From Simmondsia chinensis (taxonomy: Eukaryota; Streptophyta; Magnoliopsida; Caryophyllales; Simmondsiaceae), in contig JAGTTD010000007.1 of assembly GCA_018398585.1 (NCBI GenBank), positions 33,694,911-33,758,910 of the forward strand: a DNA stretch of 64,000 bases, written 5' to 3'. Made by a program: the position numbers and the translations under genes. The notes below the pieces were generated by a model. The model saw nothing but the letters and a program-made list of their open reading frames with translations. It was not told the origin of the DNA and did not search any database. Shown piece after piece: positions 22,130-35,602 of the stretch; the first letter of the stretch is position 1; every line of letters begins with the position of its first letter.

Positions 22130-23350
22130 CCAATCTGCTAACCAATTTGCTTCTTGAAAACGTGGTTGACAAAAATGTGGTTGATCGAGGAGCTAATTGT
22201 ATGAATGTCTTCTACAGTCATCGCAATCTCAACACATTGGAATAAAAGCCTTAAGAATAGTCTCATTATCGCTTTCAAGAATAACCCTATGAGCCCATAA
22301 CCCAGCTACAAAATACAGAACATCTCTAGTAGTGACTGCTTTGGCCACAATTATTGGCACACTCTCAGGCTTTTTGGTCTTAGCAAGCACTATTTCCCCA
22401 TGATTATCACAAGAAGTAAAACCTGTTGTTGCAGTACTCCCTTGCTTTGAACCATTAAAATTTAACTTTACCCACCCCCGATTGGGAGGAGTCCAGGATG
22501 CCCACCTCGTTTTACACTTTTATGTCCATCTTCTCACGTCTCTCGTACCACCCTCATCCTCCATTCTGCTCCATGAATTTCATTCCCAAAACATATGCCT
22601 CGCTAGGATAACCGGCCAAACTGGGTGTTTTCATTCCTTTGAATAAGGCATTATTCATGTCTTTCCATATCTGCTACGGCATAAGGATAAACTTAGTGAG
22701 ATTTTTGTACCTTTTGCAGGTTCTCAACTCATCTGCTAAAGTGGGTTCATGGAAAACAGAAATTTGCCAATGCAGATACTTAATCGCTTCTTGAATGTCT
22801 ATCGCTTCGAGGCAAGGCCACGAGTTATGATTTAAATCCTCATCTTCATACCCATGCTAGACATGAGCTTGTTTGAGAAGTAATATTTTGTGAATTTGGA
22901 AACTTTTGCGAGACAATCATTTAGGCCTTGGCACAAGAAGATTTTAATCTTAGGAGGCACGTCCATATCCCAAATCCATGAAACTACCAAGAGTTTCTAT
23001 CAGACTAATTAAAATTATGGGCCAACCAAGTGGCTGATTTGTCACTAAAATTCCCCATACTTGTGTAGCCCCAATAAAACTTATTCTCAATTTCTGATTT
23101 AGGAATCGTGACCCCTGAAATACAGCTGTGGATTAACATGGGAACCTCCTACCTGAGCTTTTCCAAGTTCTACTCTCCATTTTCAATAAAATTGGCTACT
23201 CACGGGGACATATCCACACCCTGATCATCCTCCTGCATAAGGTCAATATGGGGACTATTTGAGACCCATCGATCGAGCTAGAAATTAACCTTCTTTCCAT
23301 TTCTTATCTTCCACCTCAATCCTCTACAGTGGATTGATCTAACTACCAAG
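22130..23350 (-). pseudogene. LINE 3' end: zf-RVT and RNase H remnant
   Basis: On the minus strand the sequence near 22990-22900 encodes WDMDVPPKIKIFLCQ, as in the zinc-binding domain after plant LINE reverse transcriptases. From 22490 to 22150 it encodes an RNase H domain: RGWVKLNFNGSKQGSTATTGF, a central acidic LESDNETI, and the C-terminal FQEANWLADW. The key first Asp of RNase H (FDGS) is Asn here. Stops occur in both parts. The RT and the upstream ORF are missing. The family is the one often annotated as putative ribonuclease H proteins in plants. Confidence 0.78.
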
Positions 23351-23770
23351 ATTCCCCTCCAAACAGGAGAATCAGATTTTTTTTTTTTTTTTTTTTCCCT
23401 TTATATTGCATAAAATTCAGATCATTCAGGTATTTAACCTTCACAACCTTCACCCACAGGTTATCATTCTCTATCAAAAGTTAGATAATTGTCTTCTTAT
23501 GGAGTAGTGACTTTGAGTTAATGTGTATTGGAGTGTATACTTAGTTTGAGTGCATCTATAGCATTTCTCTTGTTTCATTAGATGAATTTAGCGGCATATC
23601 CCGCATCCTGTGTTCCGCAAATAAGGGCGTAATTGAGCTAAGATAAGGCTCGAGCTTGTCGGACACAAGACTTGAATCACTAAATTATTTTTATAAACTA
23701 AGGCTTAATTCAAAGCCCATTAAGTAACTTCTAAGCTCCAATAGTTAGGTTAAGCTTGAACCATTGAGCT

Positions 23771-24240
23771 ATAAATTAAGCTTACCTCATTTGGACTAAT
23801 CGTATTTTAATCTAGCTTCATTAGATTTGTTTAGGCTCGAAATGGACTCGATTAGGTAAAGTTAAATTCCACTTATATCAAGATTGGCTCGTTTAGGATT
23901 TTGAGCCTCTGAACTCAAGCTCTGAGGCTCTAACTTGGTTCAAGCTTGGAATGAGTTGAGCTTTTGGAGCTTGCTAACAAGTTGCTTATTTGCACCCCTT
24001 TCCACCTTGTTGGGCTCAAGAGTCAATAAATTAAGCTTACCTCATTTGGACTAATCATATTTTGATCTAGCTTCATTAGATTTGTTTAGGCTTGAAATGG
24101 ACTCGATTAGGTATATTTAAATTCCACTTATATCAAGATTGGCTCGTTTAGGGTTTTGAGCCTATGAACTCAAGATCTGATGCTCTAACTTGCTTTCAAG
24201 CTGGGAATGAGTTGAGCTTTTGGAGCTTGCTGACAAGTTG
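23771..24240. repeat. 255-bp direct duplication
   Basis: Copies at 23771-23984 and 24026-24240 match over ~214 bp with about 10 differences, separated by ~41 bp. Both are rich in the words GCTCGA, GAGCTT and AAGCTT, and neither has an ORF. The divergence suggests an old local duplication. Confidence 0.85.
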
Positions 24241-24515
24241 ACTCACGAGTCAGGAAATTCTTTTGTGTCTCTTCCGAAGAAGGTGGTTGCCTAAGGAGTC
24301 ATGAGCAAGAATGAGTTGCAATTGTTAGATCACGTGGAAGAGTGCATTTTGTAGTTGTCCGCACGTGGATGCCTAACATTGCAAACTAATCAACTGTAAT
24401 GTATGCCTCTCTATAAACACAGCCTATTTTGATATGATTTTGGATCATGGTACGGTCTTGATGTAATTGATGCCCAAGACTTGCCTGTATTTGATGAGAC
24501 TTTTATCTTATTATA

Positions 24516-24687
24516 GACACCCCTTAATTATTTGTCAAAATTAATGTGACTTTCAATTTCTAATTTCATCAAAGACACCTTCTGAATTATTAATAAAAAT
24601 TAATGTAATTCCCTTAACTTATATCAAGGACACCCTGCTAACTTTTAACAAAATCAATTAGATCACATAACTTCAAATTTTATCAAT
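24516..24687. repeat. Three degenerate ~57-bp tandem units
   Basis: Units begin GACACC at 24516, 24574 and 24629, each continuing with a TTAAT-rich segment and ending in an ATCAA-like phrase. The copies are strongly diverged. Confidence 0.6.
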
Positions 24688-24689
24688 GG

Positions 24690-26825
24690 CATTAGAAACT
24701 ACTAAAAAAGTTAGAAAAAAAATTGCTTCAAGTATCTTGACTCTTTTTTATAGTTGCCCTAAAATTTTAAAATATGTTTAAGGTATCCTAAATTTTTATA
24801 ACTTTTTTCAGTATTCTCCCCATAACTACCCCAAGATTTCGTTAAATTGTCGATGTGGCACAAAAAAAAAAAAAACTCAAACATTAATTTAGCTATCATT
24901 ATATTTACAAAATTTTAGATATTCAAAATTATTTAAAATAACTTTTTAAATTTTAAAAATAGAAGACTTCCTAAAACTACCAATAAATAATTTAAAAAAT
25001 AAAAAAATAAAAAATATATTTGAATTTTTAAAATTACTTTGATACTTTCTTTGATATTTAAGATTATTTCAAATATAACTGAAATTTTTATATAATTTGT
25101 CAAATGCTGCATTAGCTTAATTTAACAGTTTATCAAAGTATAATTACTTTAGGGTTGCTTTTTTGACAAAGTCATGGCATGAGCTTATGAGGAGCTCAAT
25201 GGTAGCTCTCTCAAATTGTGAGATATAGGATTTGGAATATTTTGGAAGGAGTAAATGATAAAGATAGATAGGCAAGTTATAATAATTACAAAATGCATTA
25301 ATGTGTAAATAGACAGTCTTTTTATATTTTTTAACATTTTAGCACCGTAATAAGGATTACTAAATATTTCTTATATTTCTTTTATCATAACATCTCACTT
25401 TCACCATGAATCAAAATGAGTGCAACCATAGAAATAACTTAAATTTAATAATTTTTAAAATAATTAAATTTTAGAATTAAAAAAAATCTCTCTCTCTCTC
25501 TCTCGTTACTCCACTTGTCGATTGTACTGTGGTTCCAACCATAGCACAGGATCCTTACCCCTACCAATAAAGGCACTGGGGTTCGAATTTTTACACCCCT
25601 TCCTTGACTTTACCATGATTAAAAAAAAATTATCATTTAAGTAAGATTTAAGCATTTATCACTTAGGCATCCTAACATTTCAATATATACAAGGAAAAAG
25701 CTACAATACACAAGGAAAAAAAGCAAGAAAAAAGCACGAGTGGAGATTCGAACCCCAGCCCTCTCGCGTGTTGGGCACACCTTTCCCCATCTGAGCTACA
25801 ATTCTCTTAATAATTTATTAGGGTAAATAAAATATGTACCATATATTGTGTTGGGGTCACCTTGTATCTTTTCGTGTGCCATTTTCTTGTGACTATAAAA
25901 GCGTCCTATATATAATGGGGTACCCTGAGATTTGAACATTTTATCACCTAGATATCTTATATCAAAATTTGATAAATTTTTGTAAAAAATTGATCAATTA
26001 TATACAAAAAAAAAATATTACAATACATGAATTCAATAATATACACAACCTAATGCCAACGTTTTCATAAAAAATTCAACGAACTGTTGTAAAATATTCA
26101 CTGAATGTTGATGTGAATCACCTAAAAATTATCATAATTATGTGTTATTTTCATATTTTTGGCAAAAAATGCAATTCTAATAAAAATACTAATATGTTGT
26201 TAGAATCGTGTTTAATTTTAGCATTTTCTAACGAAAATTTATCGAACTTTTGATAAAAAAGTATCTGATTGATAAAATTTTAATACTTTAGAATACCTAA
26301 GTGATAAAATATCTAAAACTCAAGATATCTCATGGTATATATATTAAAATGTCAGTGTTAAAAAAAAATTAAAATGTCAAGATATTTAAATAATAAATAA
26401 TCAAACCTCAAGTATAATTTCCCTTAAATAAAAAATCAAAATCAAGGCTAAACCAGCTAAGGAAAAACAGCCTAATTTAACTACCAAAAACAATAGGGTA
26501 ACAAATACTAATACTCTAAAATTTGATATATTAATTTTTTATTTTATAAACTTAATAAAATAATTTTTTATTTTAAAATTTATACATATTTTATAAAATA
26601 ATATAAATAACAAATGTAAAAGGACCTAAAACTTGTTATTATTTATTAATTTATAATATTTTAATAAATATATATAATTTTTTAAATAAAATAATAATTT
26701 TCTTAAAATATTACTGCATACTAAACATGCCATTTATCCTATTTATCCTAATTATTTTGAAATTTTTTAAACAAAATAATTATTTTTTTAAAATATTATT
26801 GCATACTAACATACGCAGTACAGTA
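24690..26825. other. AT-rich intergenic DNA
   Basis: Apart from a CT microsatellite at ~25487-25505 and the tRNA-like sequence at 25736-25806, I see no gene or bounded element. Confidence 0.55.
25736..25806 (-). pseudogene. tRNA-like sequence, Val(AAC)-like (tRNA pseudogene or SINE head)
   Basis: On the minus strand it has a good A box (TAGCTCAGATGG) and B box (GGTTCGAATCT), with a middle part (TGCCCAACACGCGAGAGG) that resembles plant tRNA-Val with anticodon AAC. The acceptor ends do not pair and the anticodon stem has mismatches, so it is not a working tRNA. Runs of T follow, which would stop polymerase III. No target duplication was seen. Confidence 0.6.
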
Positions 26826-26834
26826 ATAAAATAA

Positions 26835-27284
26835 GGGTAAATTACAGAAAATACCCGTAACTTTTGCTTCAATAATAAAAAAACCCTTCACAAATAAAAT
26901 CACTCACTAAATCCTCTAATTTTTGAAAATTTTTTACTTTGCCCCCAAATAAATTTTTTTGACCATTTTGCCCTCAACCAAAAAAAAGTTATATTTTATC
27001 TCATAATATTTTTCCTAAAAATTTTAAAATAATTATATTTTTATAAATATAGAAAATTTTTTAATTTTTTTGCTAAAAATATAAAATATTTAATTTTGTC
27101 TAATAATATAAAATCTTTTTCTAAAAATAAAATTAAACATTATTGGTAAAATAGTCAAAAATAAATTACATGGGGACTAAGTGATAAATTTTTAAAAACG
27201 AAAAAATTTTATGAGTACTTTTATTTATAGAAATTTTTTTCTATTTTTAAAATAAAAGATAAAAAAATTTTCTATAATTTACTC
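26835..27284. mobile_element. MULE-type MITE, 450 bp
   Basis: It has a perfect 9-bp flanking duplication, ATAAAATAA, at 26826-26834 and 27285-27293. The ends are inverted: GGGTAAATTACAGAAAAT on the left and, read inward from the right, GAGTAAATTATAGAAAAT. It is AT-rich, non-coding and short, so it would depend on another element's transposase. The 9-bp duplication points to the Mutator superfamily; the AT-rich context makes a chance match somewhat easier. Confidence 0.75.
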
Positions 27285-27439
27285 ATAAAATAATAATACC
27301 ATGATCTTTGACGAGCTCATCGCCGTTGACATGAAAAAATCTCTCGTGTACCTTTGCCGCCACAAAATAAAATTACTTTTTAAATGACAAAAAAATGAAA
27401 AATATTGCGTGGATGTCACGGCCAGGTCACCTCGTAATA

Positions 27440-27560
27440 ATACCGCGTATCAAGATAGCTATCCATTTTCCACCGTCGGATCTTTCCAACCAAGGTCCAT
27501 CGTAGCCGTCCATTTGAGACCGTCTCGCCTATAAATAACCTCCCCTTCTCTTGTTTTCAT
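27440..27560 (+). promoter_or_regulatory. Promoter-like region with TATA box
   Basis: A clear CTATAAATA lies at 27529-27537, in a locally GC-richer stretch with CCACCGTCGGATC upstream, between AT-rich DNA and a long T-rich domain. Transcription would start near 27560-27570. The following sequence (Cs and Ts, then TTTGCAG near 27698) looks like a 5' exon and splice acceptor. Only composition and motifs support this. Confidence 0.55.
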
Positions 27561-30500
27561 TAACGTTGCTTTTTGCTTTCACCGGTTTCCCTGTTTTGGT
27601 TCTTGTAGCTTTTGGTTTGTTCCTTTTGTCTCTTTCCTGCCTGAACCTTTGGTTGCGTTATCTGCTTCGATCGCTTAGATTTCGGTTGAATTTGCAGTTA
27701 TTATTGTCATATTGAAATAGGACATTCGAAGATTTGTTTTGGCTGTTGTCTGATTTGATGTGCGGATTAGTTGGGTTTTGAAGTTATATGCAGATTGATG
27801 TCTCGGTGCGTGGGATTTGAATCTGATTTGCTACTCTCCGTTTGAATTTTAGTTGTTCTGATATGCGATTAGGGCGTCTTGATCTTGGTTCTGCATGGAT
27901 TTGATCTTTTTGGATTGGTATTTCACGGTGAATGTTTGGAAATCCGTTCTGCGTTTAGGTTTCTTTGCCTATTGCAAGATAGGGATGTGAAAATGAGAGT
28001 TCTGATGATTTATTTGGTATTCACAAGTTCTTGAAGGACATAGCCTAGTGGTATTTCCTCCTCTTTACATTATCGATGTACAGAGAAGAAAGAAGCTGGT
28101 ATTCGGAGCGAGCATCTAAAGGAGGATTTGGCCTTCATCATGGTGTTGTGGGTTTTTGTCTCTGATTGGTGTTTTCTATTGGTTATGTTGCTTTGTCATC
28201 GCTGGATTAAAAGGGCTGGTCTAGTTTCCTGGAGAGCGCTAAGTTTTGTGAACGGACGTTTGTAGATAATTTGTGATTGTTTGATGGTAAATGATGTGAT
28301 TTACATAGAAAGAATTGTTGATATGGTTTTGGAAATATTGTAGATTTTATATGTCGTTCTTGATCAAGGGCGTTTTGTCTTCCTTGAAGGTTCGGTGCCC
28401 CGATGTGATCAATTCATAGAGGATTCATATTTAGCTTGAAGCTTTGCAGTTGAGTGGAGTGGTTTTTTTTTTTTTTTTTTCCTTTATTGGTATTGTTATT
28501 TAAGTGTTAATGTAATTCAATCCTTCTAACAGATGCCTTTAGATTGGGTGTTGTGGAGTTCTCTTGCTGTTTCGCCAGAGAGATTTTTCATCCCAAAAGG
28601 CATGAACTTACAATAATTGTTTATTGTTATGCAAAGGACTCCCTTGTGAGGTTATTAACCTGTTGAAACTCTTTGACGGTACCTGGGTGATTAAGTTTTA
28701 ATTGTTATATTCTAATTTGATTTGTTTAAGTTGACTTCATATCTACATTTTGATGTGTTAGTTCCTCTGATTGATGTTTTTCTTTGTGCTTAGGCTATTG
28801 AATGTTCAACCAAAAAGAAAAGCTGTTGGAATGCATTGACTTCCATTCATACCAGCAGCTAATGTCTCTGGCTTACTGCTAGCTTGGGTTTGAATTTGCC
28901 TGCTTCCATTGTTTTCCTTTCCTTACTGCCTCTGTTTAAATCTTTGTAATGGATTATGCGATTGTATTTTTGCTCCTTGGCTGGCCCAAAATTCAAGTGC
29001 TTGAGAAATATTTTATAAGTTCTTCATTCATTTGTAGCCTTCCTTCCGTGAAGACTGTGTGCCTTTATCATCTGTGAGATTATTTTAGCATTTTCCCTCT
29101 TTTCATTTCTCTTTTTGTAGATTGTAGTTATAAATATCGTAATAATGGTACTTTTTGACCTGTCTTCTCAAGGTGTGGACCTGGGTCCTCAATCGTGCCT
29201 CTTCTTTTGATCCTCTGGCTGCCCAGAAGGTGAAGCTTTTTATGTACCATTATCATAGTGTTCGTGTTGTCTACGCTGTTGGTGTTTTATAGTTCTGCTT
29301 GTTTGTTGGGACTTGGGCTTGTCTCTTGTTGGTCTTGCAGCGTGCTATAGCCACAAGTTGATAATATTGGTGATATCCATTGTGGTAATTGTTTTGAAAC
29401 TCCTGCGTAATGCAGGGTTGATCATCAATCAATGGGCCTACCTATATTTCTGCTTAGGACTTGCGGGCTTTGTTATTGCTTGTTGGGTTTCATGTTTCTT
29501 GTTGCATAGGATTTCTTGTTTTCAAGATTATAATTCATGGTTTTCTATCCTATGCTTAGAGACTTGAAGAGATTTAGAAGTTCAGGACTTCCTGTTCATG
29601 CCATCATGCTCCCTTTGGTAATGCTTCCGGATAAGTTGTCTTCTATAATAGAATGTCTTAGTCTCGTCTTTATTTGACTTGGGGAGAATTAAAGCTAAAG
29701 GGTTTTGCCCAACAGTCTTAGTTTGGCTATGCTTCAAAGATCCTGCGTCCAACAATGAGAGGATATTTTGCAAATTCTATAATTAACTTGCTTCCGTTAG
29801 AATTCATATTCTCCTGTGCATATAAGACTCCACATATGGCCTAGTATTTCACCTTGGGGAAGGCTGTTGCTTAAGCATGAGGCATATGCATATATGCTCT
29901 TCTTTTTTTGTTATGGAATTCACTTGTTGTAGGATAGCAGCCCTGGTCTTTTATCTTGTATTGTTTTCTCAAATTGGCTTTTTATGTTGTATTTCCTAAG
30001 TTTTTTTAATTGTGTGCCATCCAATTTGCAGTCAAGCTTTCTGGTACCGTTCATTCTTACGCGACAGAAATGTCATGTTTAGACATGCCAAATGATGTGA
30101 AGATATTTTTGCCAATCAAAGATTCAACGCTGCAATTCCGTAACAATTCTTTATCTGAATGGATGGTTTCGTCATTGCTATAGGCTTTGGTACTATTTCG
30201 TAGATGAGATAGTCTTGATTGAGTACTCTGGTTGTGGGCTTTGGGGCATCTTCCTTCCATATGTTCTTTTCCCAATCTCCAAGGATTTTTGTATATGAGG
30301 GTTGCCTTTGATTCCTTTCTGGTAATCAATAGGTCTCACTCTGTCCTATTGGATCATGAGATTGGAGCTCTGTAGTACAAAGGATTAGGTGCATGTCATT
30401 TCAGGCAGGATCTTAACATTTCTGCATTTTCTTGATTGTGTTCATTGTACATTAATGATCAGCCTTTTCGCCTTTTTGTGCTTTTGCATTGTGGCATTCT

Positions 30501-31089
30501 CCTGATCACTGTTCTAGCTTCCTTTAGTTTTCTTAGTGAAACATGATCCATCTTGCGTGAGCGCCAAAAGAAACGGAGACATATGGAGGACTTGATCTAA
30601 GGATAGGTTTAACAGGCATTTCTACGGGAATGCTGAGTTCTCTTTGTAAGTTGTTTTAGAAGATTCTTGACCATTTTGTAGTGCGGAGGATCTCAATTGC
30701 AATATGCCTGTTGGAGTGAAGTTCTCTTGTAATTTGCTTTTAGTTCAGTAACGCTTGTGGCCTTTGGTTCCCTTCTCTTGGGATTTTTGGTGAGTGATAC
30801 TGTTTCCTTTTGTATCCTATTTTGAATAGGAAGGTCTTGACCATATTGCAGTACGCGTAAAAGCTCAACCTGAGATGCATAGCATACTAGAGAAGGAGAA
30901 GGTTTGCCTCTTTATTTGTGGAGTTAATAGCTCGTTTAGTGGATGTCCATGCTTGGTGAAGTGATGTTGGTTCATCTGGATCCGATTTTTCTTCAATTGT
31001 TTTGCGTTTTTGCTGTGTTTTTGTTTCTAAGCGGAAGACAGTGTTCTTTTTGGTGGCATTTGGTGTTGCTGTAGGATTGGCAAAGACTG

Positions 31090-31136
31090 ATGTTGTAATC
31101 AACAACAACAAACCTAGTGTCTGAAAGAGGCCCCTG
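31090..31136 (-). mobile_element. SINE 3' end fragment
   Basis: The minus strand reads GGCAGGGGCCTC, CACTAGGTTTG and TTG repeats, matching the end of the TTG-tailed SINE family in a degenerate form. Confidence 0.5.
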
Positions 31137-34100
31137 CCAAGGAAAAATGAATTAAAACGTGATCTCAAACAACTACCAAAATCAGCTAAGCCAATTTTTG
31201 CCTCGTTTATAGTTTCTATTTGATCTTTTTGCTGCCGTCTCAATGATTCCTATGTCAGACTATGTACATCCTTTACCTTTGAATTTTCATGGAAACTTAT
31301 TGCTACTTATCCGTATCTTGAGGTCATATTTAATATTTTGTGTATGTAGATATTTCACAATGGCGTACCTCCTGTGGGTGTTGTAACAAATATATTCATA
31401 TTCATTGAGAAACACAGAGAGGTGACTATGTTCTTGTTCTGCTTGGCTGTTTCCTCAAGTATTGTGTTTTACTTGTTGACTGGATGTATGGTGATGTTCA
31501 GTTCTCTAGAATAGTTGTTGGTCATATTTTGAGATGGTGGTTTTGTTGGTTCATTTCTTTGGTTTCTTGTGTTTATATGTGGATGCTGTACATCTCTCTA
31601 ATTTTTGCATTTCTATCCTGCAACCTAGATTTGAGTAGTTGGACATTTTAGTTATAGCATTTCTGAGAAACTCCTTGGCATCTAGTGTGTGTTGATCTGG
31701 AGTCTTGCAACATCTGTGGCTTCTTTAGGGTCGGCATTTAAGCTCTTGTACATTCTAGTGTTGGCAGATGTGTTTGGAAGGCGTTGTGGGATTCCTGCAT
31801 TTTGTGGTCTTGGAGTAATTCTTTACCTCGAGTTTGGATGATGGGATTGCATTAATTTGTGGTAGCCTTTGTTAATTCTTGGCGTAGACTTGTTCTTTCA
31901 GCTGATCTGGCATTTTGCCGTGCTATATATTTTCCTGTGTGTAGAAATAGAAAAGTAGCTGGCTCATGTGTGACTAGGAAGATTGTCATCTGTAACTGGT
32001 ATGCGGCAATGTGTCCCCAACACAAGGTTAGAGTAAGTTGCTCAATTTGTCGGTTGATATGGCTTGACTTGTTTCTCTCCGCCAGAATGTTGTTTGTGGG
32101 CTTTTGGTTTATATCTCGTGCAGGATCTTGCTTTTCCTCAGGTCTGGTTGTCTTCCAAGTAGTGCTGATGAGTCTTCCGTCATGTTATAGATAAGCCACC
32201 TCAGCCTCCTATGTTTCTAAGCTGTTCTGCATTTTTTTTACTACTGCTGATAAATGAGTCAGGAGTGGGGCACTTCCTCACTCTCTTTGCTGCAAGTAAG
32301 ACTTTTCATTTGCGTGAACAAGTTGTTCACATAAAAGTGACCGGTGTTCGAATTTTATCGGGAAGGATCTAACCATGGGAACGGATCTATGGGGCTATTG
32401 TCTTCTTTGGCTAGATCTTTCAACCTTTTCATGCTCCCTGTGCTCTTACCTACCTACCTATGGTAGGGTATTTGATGTATTTCCCCTTTGACATACGGCG
32501 CTCTACATTGATGTATACCTGACAGGGAAGCTTACTGAGAATGGGATGCCGATGTGGATTGTCTGCAAACATACACTATTAATGTGCCGTAATTGGAATC
32601 TGATTAGCTAACTGCTAAGTAATCTGACTTAGTTGTCCTTTTTTTTTTTTTTTCCTCTTTTTTCTCATTTCAATTCATTTTCTATTTGTGCTTTCATGGG
32701 AACTTGTTTCTAAGTTCCCTTTAGTGTTAAGGACATTTTCTGTGGATCATTGATATTCTTAAAAGATAATGGTCCAAGTTATCCTGTTGGTAGTTCCGAG
32801 TCTTATCTGGTGTCACAGTGGGTGAAGTGTTGGCGGAGGAACTGCTTTCTGAATCGTTGTCCATGGTATTTGATCTTGGTACCTTCTTTTTAGTTTTTTT
32901 ATATCATCTTGCTGAGAGACTTGTAGAGATTTCTAGGTGATTCCGAGTTTATGCCAATCTTGTCTTAAGTTTGGTCCGATATTGTGCCTAGGTGAATTCT
33001 TAATGAATACGTTTGATATGATGTATGGTACACAAGTCGCAGGGCTTCTTTTTCTTGAAAATTTACGTTCTTGTCTGTGTTTTTTGTGGGATGATCTCCG
33101 TGGAGGGCCTCTAGAGCCAAATATGTTCCCGAAGCTACATTATCTGTTAAGAGTGGAAGCTTGAGGTTGTATGATGCTTTAGCAATGTGTGAAGTAATTG
33201 CCTCTGTTTTATTGTTTGGAACACGTCTATGGATAGACCTGATGAAGCGCTGCAAGTCTGGCATTTCTATTGGGCCTCTCAACAATTTTGTGGGTTTGAA
33301 GTCTAGTGTTAACTTTTCTGGCAGGTGGTTCTGGTATTATTAGTTCTGTATTTTGTGGTGCTTGTTCCACTACGATCTCTTTGCTTTCTTCTACTTGAGA
33401 ACGTACAAGAGAGGATACCATACAGGTACTGTGTTTGCTTCACCTTGCCTAATTAACTAGCTGCAGCTGCATCTTCTTCTATGCAAAGATTTGTTGGTGG
33501 AGAGAGCAGGATATTCATCACTTAGCACATGTTTTCTGCTGTTGATGAGTCGTATGTCTTTCTAGCTCTTCTCTTCGCTCGATTGGTGGGTTAACGTTGT
33601 ATGATATTTCCAGGGAGCATGTCTCAAGATACAGTGACCAGGAAAGTAATTTATGTTTAGACACTGATGTATGGTGTTCTGTATTGATATGCAAGGGTAT
33701 AAGTTTCTTGTTGATCCGTTGTTGGGTTGTGTTTGCGTTTTCATCCAAGATCTCCTTATTCCTTCTAGTCGCAGAATTGATGAATGGAGCATCCTTTGTG
33801 TAGTTGTGTACTGACATTTTGGCGTGTAGGATTCTCCATTGATCCTTCTCAGCTTTTTCTCTGCATTCTAATCTGAGCTCTTCTTTTTCCTCCAAGTAGT
33901 TGATCTGATGAATGAGTGCCATTTTGTGTGTTATTGACCTGAGCATCGTATGAAGACAGGTTTTCCTTACTGTTTGGGATGAGTTTGATGAGTACAGACA
34001 CAACTGCCACGTTTCTGAACTTCTGATGATATTCTTCACGAGACAGAGTTATGGTCTGAATATTGGAGTCTTTTGGAGAGACTATACATGGGATGTCTCT

Positions 34101-34290
34101 GTGCTGAATCAGTAATTTCCACGGGCTTGTTTCCTTTTGGGTTTTTCTCCATGCTGAATCAATCATTTGTCTATGGCTTGTTTCCTTGTGGGTTTTTTCT
34201 TTGTGCTGAATAAGTAAATTTTTATATGGGGTGTTTCTTATGTCCACGGTGGTAAATTTTTATATGGGGTGTTTCTTATGTCCACAGTGG
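34101..34290 (+). repeat. Two adjacent minisatellites (50-bp x3, 38-bp x2)
   Basis: Units starting GTGCTGAATC or ATGCTGAATC lie at 34101, 34151 and 34203. Then a 38-bp unit, TAAATTTTTATATGGGGTG and on, starts at 34215 and 34253, the two copies differing at about one position. Confidence 0.85.
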
Positions 34291-35248
34291 TCGCCCATAC
34301 CTGTATTCTAACAGGTCAGGTGCTGGTGAATCCATTCTGACCTAACACAAGTTGGACGTCATTTTGTTGGATAAACTAGGGTGGGAGGCTGATGATTAAG
34401 GGCGATATATATCTCCCTTTGGCTGAAGAAGGTATATGATGGAATATTTCACTTTGAGATAGAAATTTGATTTAGGAATATTGTCTGTTCAAGGCAACTG
34501 AATTCTTTGAAACAATTTTGCTTGCATCTTGTTCCCTAACTTAGTAGCTGGTAGGGGGTTGATTACTTCGCTATCTTCATTTTCAGTGTTATGTATCCTT
34601 TTTGAGTCTTATTCTCACTGTTCTTATTATTTTGTTACTGGCTTTTGCTAACATGTGCATTTCTGTCAGATGTGTTATTCATTTTCATTGTGCTGTATCT
34701 TACTCAACTTTCTAGTAATTATGATCTGATCAATCTTTAGGTTGTCATAACTTCATATGGTGCACGGAATACATATGGCTCTGCATCTTGGAGTGGATGG
34801 CAAAGAGTTGTATGTATTATATTTATTTGACCACCTTTTTGGGCTCTTTTCTGAATCTCCTTTTGGAACTTTATTATGGGCTCTCAAAGTACGAGATCAA
34901 CATGGATTTGGGGCTGTAAGCATGTGAATATCTGGAGTACGTTTTCTTTAATCTGTCTCTTTCCTCTTGAGCTAGAAGAGTGCATGGGGCACTTGCACAA
35001 GGGAAGTTTGGAGACGTGATGAGGTGGCAACTAGTTGCTTTGTTAGTGCTGCACCTTCTTTTTGCAAACAAACGCTGCGGGTGCATCAGTGGGTGCTGTA
35101 AAAATCTAGTAGCATTTGTGTAGTGATCTTCAACTGTGACTTTTATGTTTCATGCGTCTCGAACATTGTGCACACACGATATCTTGGTTTGGTGCTGATT
35201 TTTCAGATGTCCTGAACCCTTTTGGATTTTGCAGAGCGCTATCATGGA

Positions 35249-35602
35249 GTTCTATGTGAAGGTGTTGGTGTCATAGATCTTGAAGTTTCGGTATGATTTT
35301 GGGTGTTGTTCTCTTTTGCGCAGATTGGTAATTTCTTTGTCTGTTTAAGCGATCAATGGGTAAAGAAGTTCTATGTGAAGGTGTTGGTGTTATAGATCTT
35401 GAAGTTTCGGTAGGATTTTGAGTGGTGTTCTCTTTTGTGCAGATTGGTATTCTTGGTCTGTTTAAGCGATCAATGGGTAAAGAAGTTCTATGTGAAGGTG
35501 TTGGTGTCATGGATCTTGAAGTTTCGGTATGATTTTTGAGTGGTGTTCTCTTTTGCGCAGATTGGTATTCTTCGTCTGTTTAAGCGATCAATGGGTAAAG
35601 AA
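35249..35602 (+). repeat. Three tandem copies of a ~118-bp unit
   Basis: Units start GTTCTATGTGAAGGTGTTGG at 35249, 35368 and 35485 and end in GCGATCAATGGGTAAAGAA. They are ~95% alike, much younger than the large duplications. The paralogous place at 46200 has a single, diverged start of the unit. Confidence 0.92.

Noticed and set aside
32325..32380. Possible polymerase III B box (GGTGTTCGAATTTT)
   Set aside because: No convincing A box at the right distance and no tRNA fold.
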